This document shows positions 48,566 to 58,017 of a stretch of DNA of 64,000 bases, one piece after another. A program made the translations under genes and the position numbers. The DNA lies in contig DASYRM010000061.1 of assembly GCA_036004405.1 (NCBI GenBank), positions 53,862-117,861 on the forward strand. The letters run 5' to 3'. The stretch comes from DASYRM01 sp036004405 (GTDB taxonomy: Bacteria; Acidobacteriota; Vicinamibacteria; Vicinamibacterales; UBA2999). The notes beneath the pieces were generated by a model. The model made no database searches, was not told the origin of the DNA, and saw only the letters and a list, made by a program, of their open reading frames with translations. Every line of letters starts with the position of its first letter. The first letter of the stretch is position 1.

Positions 48566-51429
48566 GGAACCCGTGCCTCCACGCTGGTGCCGCGGGCCGA
48601 GCTCGTGATGGTGAGCTGCCCGCCGATCCGCGCCGCTCGTTCCCGCATCCCGGTCAGGCCGTAGTGCCCGCTGCTGCCGGGCAGACTCGCGCCGGCGTCG
48701 AAGCCCGCGCCGTCGTCGGTCACGCGGAGTCGAACCGTGCCGGCGTCCTGAGACAGGTGCACGTGAATCTGCCCCGCGCCGGCGTGGCGCGCGGCGTTCG
48801 TCACCGCTTCCTGCGCGATACGCAGCAGCTCGCCTTCGACCACGGCCGGCAGACCGGCCAGCCCCTCGGCCGACACGTCGAAGCGCGTCGGCGGAGTGAC
48901 GGTGCGGCGGCCGATCTCCTCGATCGCTCCGGCGAGACCGCACGCGTCGAGCATGGGGGAGCGCAGGTTCTGAATCGCCTGCCGCGCTTCGCGGATGTAC
49001 TCCTCGACCTGGCGTCGCAGGGCGACGAGCTGCGACTGCGGTTCCGACGCCTCCGGCGCGCAGCGGCGGGCGATCGCCTGCACCTGCAGGGCGATGCCGA
49101 CGAGGCTCTGGAGCATGGTGTCGTGAATCTCGCGGCTCAGGCGCGTCCGCTCGGCGAGCGTGGCCGCGAATTGCCGGTTCAGCAGCCACACGCGCGTGTG
49201 GGCCACACCCCACGCCGTGAGCAGGAGCGCCGTGGCGCACAGCGCCAGGAACCAGCCGGTCTGGTGGAACGCCGGCCGGACGGTGAAAGGCCACTGCGCC
49301 TCCGGCGCGGACCAGGTGCCGGCGTTGTCGTTGGCCTGCACGCGGAAGACGTACGGTCCCGGCGCGAGATTGGTGTAGTACGCCTGCCGCCGTCCGCCGG
49401 CGTCCACCCAGTCGCGGTCGAATCCCTCGAGGCGATAACGGAAACGTGTCTGGCGCGGCGACGTCAGACGCAGGGCGGTGTAGTCGATCTGCACCTTGCG
49501 CGTTCCGGCCGGAAGGGCCGCCGTGTCTGCCGTGGCGACGGTACGATCGTCGATAGTCGCGCCGACGATGCGCGCGGGCCCTTCGGCGTGCCGCCGCTCG
49601 CGGGTGAGCTCCATCGGATCCACGACCGTGAGGTTGCCGCCGATGACGAACCACAAGCTGCCGTCGGCCGACCGCGCCGCCGCCGCCGCTCCCAGCGGAA
49701 CGCCGGCCAGACCGTTCATCGCGTCGTAGAGCCGGTAGCCGGTGAGCGGCGCCTTCGCGCTGACGGCCTGCTCGAAGTCGGACGGGTGCAGCCGAATCAG
49801 CGCCGACCGCCGGCCGGCGTGGGATGGACCGCGGTCCGCGGCGAGCCAGAGGAACCCGTCGGCGCTCTGTGTGATGGCCAGCACGCGCTGGGCGGGCAGC
49901 CCGTCGCGTTCGCCGCGATGCGCCACCTCTCCGTCGCGGATGCGCCAGATGCCTCCGGTTCCGCCCACCCACATGGCGCCGTCGGCGTCCTCGAAAGTCG
50001 TGTCGACCATGTACTGCCCCGACGTGGCCACCGGCGACGTGTCGATCGTCGCCAGCGTCCGCTCGCCTCGGCGGAGCGTCACCGAGCCGGTCTGCGTCGC
50101 GGCCCACACGACATCTCGCGCGGCGCAGACCGGGCGCCACACCGTCGGCGTGACGCTGGCCGCGGCCGGCGGCGCGCCCGCCGGGCACGGCGGCACGGTG
50201 TCGGGCCGTCGCGGCGAGGCGACGAGCCGCCCGCGGCTCAACACGCGCAGCCCACCGTCGGTGACCGCCCACGCGACGCCCGAGGCGTCGCGAAACAGCG
50301 AGCGGATATCGGCTGCGGGACCCAGGCGCTGTCCCCGCCAGCTGGTGCCCACGTGCCGGAACCGCAGCAGGCCGCTCGCGGTGCCCACCCACACGCTTCC
50401 GTCCTCGTCGGGCAGCAGCGTGCGCACGACGGTGCCGGCCGCCAGCGGCGTGAGCTGCTGCGGCGTCAGGCTGTGCAGCCCGAGCATCGTGCCGACCCAG
50501 ATGTTGCCGTCGCGATCCTCGAGCAGCGTCTGGACGGCGTTGCTCGAGAGTCCGGTCTGATTGGTGGCAAGCTCGACGAGCGGCGCCTCGGCCCCCGCGC
50601 CCGACCGGAGACGCCAGAGCCCTTGTCCGGTCGTACCCACCCAGAGGTTGCCGCGCGAATCGTGAAGGAGCCGGTTGCCCCAGCCGTCCATGCCGACGAG
50701 CGGCGCGGGCGCGCCGCGCCGTCGTACGCCGTGCGCCGGGTCGGTCATCCACAGCGTCCCGTCCGCGCTCTCGCTGGTCTCGCGTGCGATCCCCTCCGCG
50801 ACGAGCTCGAACGACTCGCCGTCGGCGGTGCGGAACACGCCCTGGCGCGTTCCCACCCAGAGACTGCCGCGTGCATCCTCACGCACGCTCACTACCGCCG
50901 CCTGGTCGAGCACGCCGTTCCGGATGACGTCCCAGGCGCCGCCGCGCAGGCGGTACAGCACGCTGTCGCTGACCGCCCACACCGTTCCGGCGTGATCCTC
51001 GATCAGCGACGTCACCACGTGGTGCGGCGGCGAACCTTTCGAGACCGACACCATCGTGCCGCCGCGGAGCGCGGCGACGGTCACGCTACCGTTGCTGCGA
51101 TCGAATCCCGCCCACAACGTGCCATCGCGCGACAGCGCCAGCGCGCGCACGTCGGCTCGCAGGATCGGTGCCGCATAGATCGTCTCCCAGCGCGTGAATC
51201 GGGCGCCGTCGAAGCGGACGACGCCGCCCGTGGTGCCGATCCACAGATAGCCGTCGCGGTCCTGCACCAGACTGTAGACCGGCCCGATCGAGCTGCCGTC
51301 GGTCGCGGTCCACGACGTCATCGTGTAGCCGGTCAAGAGTGCGTTCGCGTCCGTGCTCACCGGGCGAGCCGTTGCGACGGCCATCGCCGCCGTGAGAAAG
51401 ACGCACGTCCAGGGGGTGTGCCGTGGCAT
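48544..51429 (-). CDS. Two-component propeller sensor histidine kinase (module 2)
   Basis: A 961-residue paralogue of the module-1 kinase. Signal peptide or TM in residues 1-24 (WTCVFLTAAMAVATARPVS), then ~14 Reg_prop blades (DRDGYLWIGTTGGVVRFDG, DARGSLWVGTRQGVFRT, DSRGNLWVGTTGQGLWRL, DRDGNIWVGTMLGLHSL), a Y_Y_Y domain (TRFRYRLEGFDRDWVDAGGRRQAYYTNLAPGPYVF), one TM (FLALCATALLLTAWGVAH), HisKA_3 with LSREIHDTMLQSLVGI (H769) and HATPase (QEAVTNAARHAG, DDGAGFDAG). A Pro/Ala-rich insert with several Cys (PPCPAGAPPAAASV, VCAARDVV) lies mid-propeller. It is divergent from the TonB receptor at 51563. Confidence 0.92.
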   Translation of the reverse strand: MPRHTPWTCVFLTAAMAVATARPVSTDANALLTGYTMTSWTATDGSSIGPVYSLVQDRDGYLWIGTTGGVVRFDGARFTRWETIYAAPILRADVRALALSRDGTLWAGFDRSNGSVTVAALRGGTMVSVSKGSPPHHVVTSLIEDHAGTVWAVSDSVLYRLRGGAWDVIRNGVLDQAAVVSVREDARGSLWVGTRQGVFRTADGESFELVAEGIARETSESADGTLWMTDPAHGVRRRGAPAPLVGMDGWGNRLLHDSRGNLWVGTTGQGLWRLRSGAGAEAPLVELATNQTGLSSNAVQTLLEDRDGNIWVGTMLGLHSLTPQQLTPLAAGTVVRTLLPDEDGSVWVGTASGLLRFRHVGTSWRGQRLGPAADIRSLFRDASGVAWAVTDGGLRVLSRGRLVASPRRPDTVPPCPAGAPPAAASVTPTVWRPVCAARDVVWAATQTGSVTLRRGERTLATIDTSPVATSGQYMVDTTFEDADGAMWVGGTGGIWRIRDGEVAHRGERDGLPAQRVLAITQSADGFLWLAADRGPSHAGRRSALIRLHPSDFEQAVSAKAPLTGYRLYDAMNGLAGVPLGAAAAARSADGSLWFVIGGNLTVVDPMELTRERRHAEGPARIVGATIDDRTVATADTAALPAGTRKVQIDYTALRLTSPRQTRFRYRLEGFDRDWVDAGGRRQAYYTNLAPGPYVFRVQANDNAGTWSAPEAQWPFTVRPAFHQTGWFLALCATALLLTAWGVAHTRVWLLNRQFAATLAERTRLSREIHDTMLQSLVGIALQVQAIARRCAPEASEPQSQLVALRRQVEEYIREARQAIQNLRSPMLDACGLAGAIEEIGRRTVTPPTRFDVSAEGLAGLPAVVEGELLRIAQEAVTNAARHAGAGQIHVHLSQDAGTVRLRVTDDGAGFDAGASLPGSSGHYGLTGMRERAARIGGQLTITSSARGTSVEARVPCAGTRA

Positions 51430-51495
51430 CGCAGGGCCCGTGAGGGGCGGAGTCTATCGCCGATCCGCTCGCGAGGCCAACTGGGTGTGTGCCCT

Positions 51496-51511
51496 TACCG
51501 CATATGCGGTA
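51496..51511. promoter_or_regulatory. Perfect 16-bp palindrome in a divergent promoter
   Basis: TACCGCATATGCGGTA is exactly symmetric, AT-centred, and lies 66 bases from the kinase start (51429) and 51 bases from the TonB receptor start (51563) in their shared 133-base gap. This is the expected place for an operator controlling both genes. No copy was seen upstream of the module-1 receptor. A regulator cannot be named from the sequence. Confidence 0.55.
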
Positions 51512-51562
51512 TTGCCGCCAAGGCCCTCCTGCCCCGATAACAACGCCGCTCTGGAGCGCTAT

Positions 51563-54500
51563 ATGACAACACTCACGAAGTCGCTGTCGCTGGCGGCCGT
51601 TTTGTGCCTGCTCACCTCGAGTCTCGTCTCGGCTCAGACACTGGCCGGGACCGTACGCGACACCTCCGGTGCCGTGCTGCCTGGAGCGACCGTGGAGGCC
51701 TCGAGCCCGGCGCTCATCGAAAAGAGCCGCACGGCCGTCGCCGACGGCAACGGTCAGTACCAGATTCCCAACCTGGCGCCCGGAACCTACAAGATCACGT
51801 TCTCGCTCCAGGGCTTCGGGACCCTCGTGCGCGACGGCGTCGAGCTCACCGGCGGCGGCGTCACCGCCATCAACGCCGACCTGCGCGTCGGCGCGCTGGA
51901 AGAGAGCGTCACCGTCACCGGCGAAACGCCGGTCGTGGACGTGCAGTCGGCCCGGCAGCAGACCGTCTTGAGCGGCGAAGTGGTGCGCGCGCTCCCGGCC
52001 GCGCGCGGCTACGGCAACTACCTGGCCGCCATCCCCGCCATCCAGGCCACGGGGTTCAACACCGGCCTGGCAACCAACACCAACTTCTTCACGGCCCGCG
52101 GCGGCCGCGCCAACGAGGGCGTGGTGCAGATCGACGGGCTGAACGTCGGGTCGCCGTTCAACGGCGGCGGCGTCTCGAACTACGCCTACGACATGAACAA
52201 CGCGATCGAGGTGCAGGTGTCGATCTCCGGCGGTCTGGGCGAAGCCGACCGTGGAGCGCCGTCGTTCAACATCATTCCCAAGACCGGCGGCAACAACTTC
52301 AGCGGCAACTACTTCGGGAGCTGGGCCGGCAAGTTCGGCCAGGCGTCGAACATCGACGACGAGTTGCGGGCGCTCGGTTTTGCCGACGCGCCGGCGATCT
52401 TGAAGAACTGGGACAGCAACTTCTCGCTGGGCGGCCCGATCAAGCGCGACCGCCTCTGGTTCTTCGTCAACACGCGCACGACGGGCAACTACGCCGAGAC
52501 GCAGAACCAGTACGCGAACAAGAACGTCGGCAACGCCGGCGCGTGGACCTGGGCGAAGGACGACGGCGTGCGTGTGCGGAACGATACGAGCCGCTGGGTG
52601 AACAGCGTCCGCCTCACCAGCCAGGTGAGCGAGAAGAACAAGGTGGGCTTCTACTTCGACTACACGATGAACTGCAGCGGGTCGTCGATCAAAAAGGACG
52701 GCGACGAGTGCCGCAGCCCCGGCGACAACTGGACGGCCTCGGGCCCCGGCATCGGTCCTGGCGTGGCCACCACCTCACCCGAGGCGGGCACGATCTGGAA
52801 CGCGCCGCTCAGCATCATGCAGGGCACGTGGACGTCGCCGCTGTCGAACCGGCTGCTCTTCGAGAGCGGCTACTCCGAGTTCCGCGTGCGGTGGGGCGAC
52901 GTGATGCCGGACGGGGCGATCACCAACCTGATTCCGGTGACGGAGCAGTCGACCAACGCCGGCGTGCCGTTTGCGAACTATCTCTATCGCGGCTGGCTGG
53001 CGCAGCCGTCGCAGAACCAGAAGCACGCCACCTGGCGCGCGTCGGCCTCCTACGTGTCGGGCAGCAACAACCTCAAGTTCGGCCACCAGGGCGGCTTCAT
53101 GGTGGCGAAGACCACCACGCAGGTGGCGCAGCAACTGAGCTACACCTTCAACAACGGCTTGCCGATTTCGTTGAGCACGCGCGTCGGGCCCACCCGTGTG
53201 AGCGACCGCCTCCGCTACGGGGCGTTCTTCGTGCAGGACGCCTGGACGCGCGGGCGCCTCACCCTGCAGGGCGCCCTGCGCTTCGAGCTCGCCTCGAGCT
53301 GGAGCCCGGACGGCGAGAACGGCGTCCTCGACGCGCACCAGTTCGGGAACGCGAATCTCTTTCCGCGCACCGACGGCGTGAAGGGATACCGGGATCTGAC
53401 GCCGCGCGGCGGCGCCGTCTACGATCTGTTCGGCACCGGCAAGACCGCGGTCAGGATGAACTTCGGAAAGTACCTGCAGGGCGTCTTCTCCGGCGAGGCG
53501 TACACGATCAAGAACCCGGCGACGACGCTCGTCTCGAACATCACGCGCACGTGGACGGATCCGAGCGGCGACAAGGTGGCGCAGTGCGATTTCCTGAACC
53601 CGCTCGCCAACCAGGAGTGCGGGGCGTGGTCGAACGTGAACTGGGGCGCGTCGGTCGCCACCACCCGCGTCAACCCGGATGTGCTCGAGGGGTGGGACAC
53701 CCGGAACAACGACTGGCAGTTCGGCATCGGCATCCAGCACGAGATCCTGCCGCGAACCTCGATTGACGTGAGCTACAACCGGCGCTGGTGGAACAACTTC
53801 TTCGTCACGCACAACGCGGCGCTCACACCGGCGGACTTCGACGAGGTGACGATCACGGCGCCACAGAACCCGCGCCTGCCTGGCGGCGGCGGTTATCCGG
53901 TGACGTTCCTCGTGCGCAACAACCGCAACCCCACGATTGGCGCCAGCGATCCCTACTACACGACGAGCAGCGACTTCGGCGACGAAGTGCACTACTGGCA
54001 CGGCGTGGACGTGTCGGTCAGCTCGAGGCTACGCGGATCGCTGTTCGTGCAGGCGGGCACCAGCACCGGCCGCGGCGTCAACGACAACTGCGACGTGTGG
54101 CAGGGCCGGTTCGGGCGGCCGATATCTCCCACGGCGGGCATCGTCATCGCGCAGGGCATCATCGACGGCAAGCCGAGCTGCGACTATGCCGAACCGTGGC
54201 TGACGCAGGCGCGCGCCATCGTCAGCTACACCGTGCCCAAGGCAGACGTGCTGGTCAGCGGCATCTTCCGCTCGCAGCCGAACGCACAGCCGGCCAACAC
54301 GACCGTCGGCACCAACGGCGCCTCTCGAACCGCCAACTACCAGATGACGCCGGCGCAGTTCCTGGCGGCGACCGGAGTACCACTACGGGCAGGGCTCGCC
54401 ACGCAGAGCGTCGACCTTCTGCTGCCGGGCGCCGTCTACGGCGAGCGCATCAACGTCACCGATCTCCGCCTGGCCAAGGTGCTGCGATTCAAGAACAAGC

Positions 54501-54661
54501 GCCTCAACGTCGGTCTGGATCTGTACAATCTCTTCAACGCGAACAAGCCGACGACGTATGAAGCGGTGTTCGACGCGGCCACCGCGGGTGCCCGCTGGCT
54601 GCAGCCGACGGCCGTACTCACGCCGCGCGCGACGAGGTTCAACGTGCAGTTCGATTTCTAA
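51563..54661 (+). CDS. TonB-dependent receptor with carboxypeptidase-regulatory-like domain (module 2)
   Basis: A 1032-residue outer-membrane receptor; ATG 51563 follows GGAG by seven bases and starts a signal peptide (SLAAVLCLLTSSLVSAQ). The CarboxypepD_reg domain (TLAGTVRDTSGAVLPGATVEA, PGTYKITFSLQGF), plug (VTGETPVVDVQSARQQ, VVQIDGLNVGSPF, PSFNIIPKTGGNNFSGNYF) and barrel ending RFNVQFDF parallel the module-1 receptor, which shares the phrases DTSGAVLPG, SSPALIEK-type and GGGGYPV/GGGGYTV loop. Sequence divergence in the barrel implies a different ligand. Its TAA stop touches the ATG of the arylsulfotransferase-like gene. Confidence 0.92.
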   Translation: MTTLTKSLSLAAVLCLLTSSLVSAQTLAGTVRDTSGAVLPGATVEASSPALIEKSRTAVADGNGQYQIPNLAPGTYKITFSLQGFGTLVRDGVELTGGGVTAINADLRVGALEESVTVTGETPVVDVQSARQQTVLSGEVVRALPAARGYGNYLAAIPAIQATGFNTGLATNTNFFTARGGRANEGVVQIDGLNVGSPFNGGGVSNYAYDMNNAIEVQVSISGGLGEADRGAPSFNIIPKTGGNNFSGNYFGSWAGKFGQASNIDDELRALGFADAPAILKNWDSNFSLGGPIKRDRLWFFVNTRTTGNYAETQNQYANKNVGNAGAWTWAKDDGVRVRNDTSRWVNSVRLTSQVSEKNKVGFYFDYTMNCSGSSIKKDGDECRSPGDNWTASGPGIGPGVATTSPEAGTIWNAPLSIMQGTWTSPLSNRLLFESGYSEFRVRWGDVMPDGAITNLIPVTEQSTNAGVPFANYLYRGWLAQPSQNQKHATWRASASYVSGSNNLKFGHQGGFMVAKTTTQVAQQLSYTFNNGLPISLSTRVGPTRVSDRLRYGAFFVQDAWTRGRLTLQGALRFELASSWSPDGENGVLDAHQFGNANLFPRTDGVKGYRDLTPRGGAVYDLFGTGKTAVRMNFGKYLQGVFSGEAYTIKNPATTLVSNITRTWTDPSGDKVAQCDFLNPLANQECGAWSNVNWGASVATTRVNPDVLEGWDTRNNDWQFGIGIQHEILPRTSIDVSYNRRWWNNFFVTHNAALTPADFDEVTITAPQNPRLPGGGGYPVTFLVRNNRNPTIGASDPYYTTSSDFGDEVHYWHGVDVSVSSRLRGSLFVQAGTSTGRGVNDNCDVWQGRFGRPISPTAGIVIAQGIIDGKPSCDYAEPWLTQARAIVSYTVPKADVLVSGIFRSQPNAQPANTTVGTNGASRTANYQMTPAQFLAATGVPLRAGLATQSVDLLLPGAVYGERINVTDLRLAKVLRFKNKRLNVGLDLYNLFNANKPTTYEAVFDAATAGARWLQPTAVLTPRATRFNVQFDF

Positions 54662-56065
54662 ATGGCTCAAGGCTCACGGCTCAAGGCTCAGGCAGTTGCG
54701 GTCTTCTGTGCCGCGGCGATTTCGCTCGCGGCACAGACCGTCTATCCCACCGGCACGACCATCTACGACCCGGCCCGCACCTGGAGCGGGTACACGGTGC
54801 TCTCGCCGCTCCAGACGCAGGCGGTGATCGTCATCGACATGAACGGGACCGTCGTCAAGCGGTGGGACGGGTTCGTCAATTCGGCCGGCGGTCCTGCGCG
54901 CGTCTTCCCGGGCGGCTTCGTGATGGCGGCCAACGGCGCCAATCCGCCGCGTCAGGAATCGCTCGAGCTCGTCCAGCGGGACTTCGACGGGAAGGTGCTC
55001 TGGAGGTTCGATCGCAACCAGGAGATCCAGACGCGCGACGGCAAGACGATCTGGTCGGCGCGTCAGCACCACGACTGGCAGCGGGAAGATTACCCGGCCG
55101 GGTACTACTCTCCCGAGGCCAGGCCGTCACTCCAGGGTGGCAACACGCTCGTCCTGACGCACATCAACCACAGCAAGCCGAACATCGCCGACACGACGCT
55201 CGAGGACGATCGGCTGATCGAAGTGTCGCCGGCGGGCAGCATCGTGTGGGAGTGGGTGGCCAGCGACCACGTGGAGGAGTTCGGCTTCTCGCCGGCGGCC
55301 CGGGCCGCGATCAAGGCGGCCTCGGTCGCCGCTCCCGGGCGGGGCGGCGGGGCGCCCGCCGCAGGCGCCAACGCCGGGCGGGGCAGTTTCGATTGGCTCC
55401 ACATCAACGCCGCCACGTACGTGGGGCCGAACCGCTGGTTCGACGAGGGCGATCGACGGTTCGCGCCGAACAACGTCATCATCAGCAGCCGGCAGTCCGG
55501 CTTCGTGGCGATCGTCGGTCGCGACGGCAAGATCGCCTGGCGGATCGGGCCCGACTTCGTCGAATCGAAAGCGCTCAGCGCCATCCGCCAGATCATCGGC
55601 CAGCACCATCCGCATCTCATCCCGAAGGGGCTGCCCGGGGCGGGAAACCTGATGGTGTTCGACAACGGCGGTTCGAGCGGGTACGGCGCGCCGACGCCGG
55701 TGTCGCCCGACGGCTCAGCGATCTACCAGCGCGCCGGTTCGCGCGTCCTCGAAATCAACCCGAAGACGCTGGAGCTGGTCTGGTCGTACACCGGGCCGCG
55801 GTTCTTCAGCACGAACATCAGCAGCGCGCAGCGGCTCCCGAACGGCAACACGCTCATCACCGAAGGGGCGCCCGGTCGGCTGCTCGAGGTGACGAACGAT
55901 CGCAAGGTGGTCTGGGAGTACATCTACCCGGTGTTCGGCGGCGCGCAGTCGTCGAATGCCGTCTACCGCGGCTATCGCATCCCGTACGACTGGATTCCGC
56001 AGCTCACGCGACCGGCCGAGCGCCCGGTCGTGCCGCCGGTGCTCGGCGACTTCCGCGTGCCGTGA
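54662..56065 (+). CDS. Arylsulfotransferase (ASST)-like secreted protein
   Basis: A 467-residue propeller protein starting at ATG 54662 right after the receptor stop. The N-terminus MAQGSRLKAQAVAVFCAAAISLAAQ works as a signal peptide but its first ten codons are a 7-base tandem repeat. Motifs match the bacterial arylsulfotransferase/aryl-sulfate group: YTVLSPLQTQAVIVIDMNGTVVKRWDG, QHHDWQRED, LVLTHINHSKPNI, IVWEWVASDHVEEFG, SGFVAIVGRDGKIAWRIGP, QHHPHLIP and LPNGNTLITEGAPGRLLEV. ASST enzymes move sulfate between phenols via a catalytic His. Which His acts here is uncertain. A Gly/Ala-rich loop (APGRGGGAPAAGANAGRG) interrupts the middle. The operon link suggests action on the receptor's substrate. 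Confidence 0.82.
   Translation: MAQGSRLKAQAVAVFCAAAISLAAQTVYPTGTTIYDPARTWSGYTVLSPLQTQAVIVIDMNGTVVKRWDGFVNSAGGPARVFPGGFVMAANGANPPRQESLELVQRDFDGKVLWRFDRNQEIQTRDGKTIWSARQHHDWQREDYPAGYYSPEARPSLQGGNTLVLTHINHSKPNIADTTLEDDRLIEVSPAGSIVWEWVASDHVEEFGFSPAARAAIKAASVAAPGRGGGAPAAGANAGRGSFDWLHINAATYVGPNRWFDEGDRRFAPNNVIISSRQSGFVAIVGRDGKIAWRIGPDFVESKALSAIRQIIGQHHPHLIPKGLPGAGNLMVFDNGGSSGYGAPTPVSPDGSAIYQRAGSRVLEINPKTLELVWSYTGPRFFSTNISSAQRLPNGNTLITEGAPGRLLEVTNDRKVVWEYIYPVFGGAQSSNAVYRGYRIPYDWIPQLTRPAERPVVPPVLGDFRVP
54664..54691. repeat. Four 7-bp tandem repeats at the 5' end of a gene
   Basis: GGCTCAA, GGCTCAC, GGCTCAA and GGCTCAG lie head to tail, beginning with the last base of the start codon at 54662-54664. 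Seven bases is not a multiple of three, so gain or loss of one unit would shift the frame and switch the gene off. This is the layout of a phase-variable contingency locus, although only two of the four units are identical. Confidence 0.65.
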
Positions 56066-56217
56066 CCGGGGACCGAGACCCGAACAACATGCTCCTCGAG
56101 CTCGCCGAGCGCGAGCCTCGCTGATCTCTCCCAATAGACGAGCTAGCGGCTCGCCCAAGCCCGGCCCCTGTGCGGATCACCATGACCCGCCGTTGACGTC
56201 TGTGAGGAACGAGCAAC

Positions 56218-58017
56218 ATGGGTGTCGGGCGATTCGCATTCGTCGTCGTCGCGGCGTCAGTCGGAGCCGGAATGCTGAGCGTCGACGCCGCCGACGCGCA
56301 GACGGCCCCGGCCCGTTTCGTCACCGTCGACCAGGGCAGCGACGAGCTCAGAGCCGATGGCGCTCTGGCCGCTCGTCTCGGCGTGAAACTCGTCCAGAAT
56401 CCCGAGCAGCTGTCCTACGACGCCGTGATCAAGGCGCTGCTCGACGACGCGCGCCGGGACAAACCTCTGGCGAGGACCGGCGGCGTCGTGGCGCGGGTCA
56501 CCCCCTACGCCTTTGTCGTCGCCGAAATGCGTGGGGCGAAGGTGGAGCTGCTCGCCACCTGCCGCAGCCGAAGTACCGGGCGCACGGTCACCAACGCCTT
56601 CATGGTGGTGCCGCAGTCCGCTTTCACGGGCCCGACGCCGCCGACGTTGGATCAGGTGCTCGATCATCTGAAGACGCTCAGCGACGCCGAGCGTCCCGCG
56701 CGGTTCATCTATCACAACAAGTACAGCACCTCGAGCTACTTCCTCCCGTCGCTGCTCTTTCGTGCGCGTCGCGTCTTCGGATTGAACGACCGCACCGCCA
56801 ACCCGGCCGGTGTGACGACGATTGCCGTCGAACGGAATGAGTCGCCGAGCAGCGCCGACTTGATTCGCGCCGTCGCGATGCAGGCCGGCGGACGAGAGAC
56901 CATCGCCTCGGTCTGGAACGGTCCGAGGTCCGGCTTCGCCGACCCCAGCGGCACCAACTACGCGGCATACGGGAAGAAGGTGCAGTTCGTCCCGCTTCCA
57001 GACGACCTTCCGTGCGACCTGCTGGTGGCGACGCGGAAAGTGGACGACGCGACGAAGGACGCCATCACCGCGCGGCTGCGCGAGCCGCAGCCTCACGGCC
57101 TGGAGGTTCCGGGGTCGGACGTCGACGCCTGGGTGCCGTGGGCCAACGTGGAAGCGGAAGACGCCCGCCGCGCGCTGTCGGACCTTCGCCGGCAGGCGGG
57201 CGCGTCCACGCTGTCGGTCGTGGTGGACGTGCAACCCAATCAGTCGTCGCCGGTCGACGGCGACCTGCTCGACGCGGCGCGCCAGGCGATCCGGCTGGCG
57301 GGCACCGAGCTCGTGGACCGGAGCCAGTACTTCGACTATTACAAGAAGAGCGACATCCGCTGGGAGCTGGAGCGGATTCACGACGGCGCCGTCCGGCTCA
57401 CCGTGCGCTACGAGAACTTCCGTCTCGACGACGCGGAAGTGACGCAGCAGTTCGACATCAGCTTCCAGGCGCCTGCGGACCTGACTCGCCGTCTGGTGTC
57501 GCTGGTTCACTCGCGGTTGCACCGGATCCGGCCGGTCTGGCTCTACAACGACAGCGCGCCCACCGTGCTGCGCGACGTGGATTTCACCGTCGCCCGGCGC
57601 GTTCCGTTCCAGGAAATCCAGTGGAACGAGCCGCAGCGCAACGACTACCGGCTCGAAGGGGAGTCGCGCGTCGCGAACGTCGAGATCGAGGAGACGTTCG
57701 AAATCCAGCTGGCGAGGGACGAGTTCCCGCGGCGTCCCGACAATCGCAGCCTGGACTTCGAGCCGATGGGGCGGCAGGGATTCCGCGTGCTGCTCATGCG
57801 CGTGACCCCCGAGCGGACGCTGTTCCGGGCGCTCACCCTTTCGTTCGTCGTATTACTGGTTCTCGGAGCCGCGGCCCTGGTGTGGGACGCGTGGCGCTGG
57901 CGCGCCCGTCAGCGGCCCCCCACGGTTCCTCCGGCCGCGGCGCCGGCGCCGGCGCGCAAGCGCAGCCCGATGCACGCGCCGGTGCCGGTGGCTGACGTGA
58001 TGCTGGAGAGCCGGTAG
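56218..58017 (+). CDS. Periplasmic solute-binding-like protein with C-terminal membrane anchor
   Basis: A 599-residue protein from ATG 56218 (GGAACGAGC upstream). Residues 1-28 are a signal peptide. Residues ~30-285 resemble a PhnD-like periplasmic binding domain: YDAVIKALLDDARRDKPLARTGGVVARVTPYAFVVAEM, LATCRSRSTGRTVTNAFMVV, SADLIRAVAMQAGGRETIASVWNGP, DLPCDLLVATRKVDDATKDAITARL. Residues ~320-530 are a second, unrecognised domain with a repeated beta-strand pattern (VRLTVRYENFRLDDAEVTQQFDISF). A TM helix (~541-561, LTLSFVVLLVLGAAALVW) precedes a basic, Pro-rich cytoplasmic tail (RARQRPPTVPPAAAPAPARKR). Its stop overlaps the TIR-PAP2 start (TAGTG), so it likely senses a ligand and signals to that protein. 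No homologous system is known to me. Confidence 0.65.
   Translation: MGVGRFAFVVVAASVGAGMLSVDAADAQTAPARFVTVDQGSDELRADGALAARLGVKLVQNPEQLSYDAVIKALLDDARRDKPLARTGGVVARVTPYAFVVAEMRGAKVELLATCRSRSTGRTVTNAFMVVPQSAFTGPTPPTLDQVLDHLKTLSDAERPARFIYHNKYSTSSYFLPSLLFRARRVFGLNDRTANPAGVTTIAVERNESPSSADLIRAVAMQAGGRETIASVWNGPRSGFADPSGTNYAAYGKKVQFVPLPDDLPCDLLVATRKVDDATKDAITARLREPQPHGLEVPGSDVDAWVPWANVEAEDARRALSDLRRQAGASTLSVVVDVQPNQSSPVDGDLLDAARQAIRLAGTELVDRSQYFDYYKKSDIRWELERIHDGAVRLTVRYENFRLDDAEVTQQFDISFQAPADLTRRLVSLVHSRLHRIRPVWLYNDSAPTVLRDVDFTVARRVPFQEIQWNEPQRNDYRLEGESRVANVEIEETFEIQLARDEFPRRPDNRSLDFEPMGRQGFRVLLMRVTPERTLFRALTLSFVVLLVLGAAALVWDAWRWRARQRPPTVPPAAAPAPARKRSPMHAPVPVADVMLESR

Noticed and set aside
48566..50752. 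Upstream extension of the module-2 response regulator frame
   Set aside because: The frame is open but out of phase with the kinase and Arg-rich; the regulator has a proper ATG at 48565 and standard length from there.
48664..51540. 958-codon plus-strand open frame opposite the module-2 kinase
   Set aside because: Antisense to the propeller kinase; its residues are the complement of DG/WVG repeats rather than a real protein.
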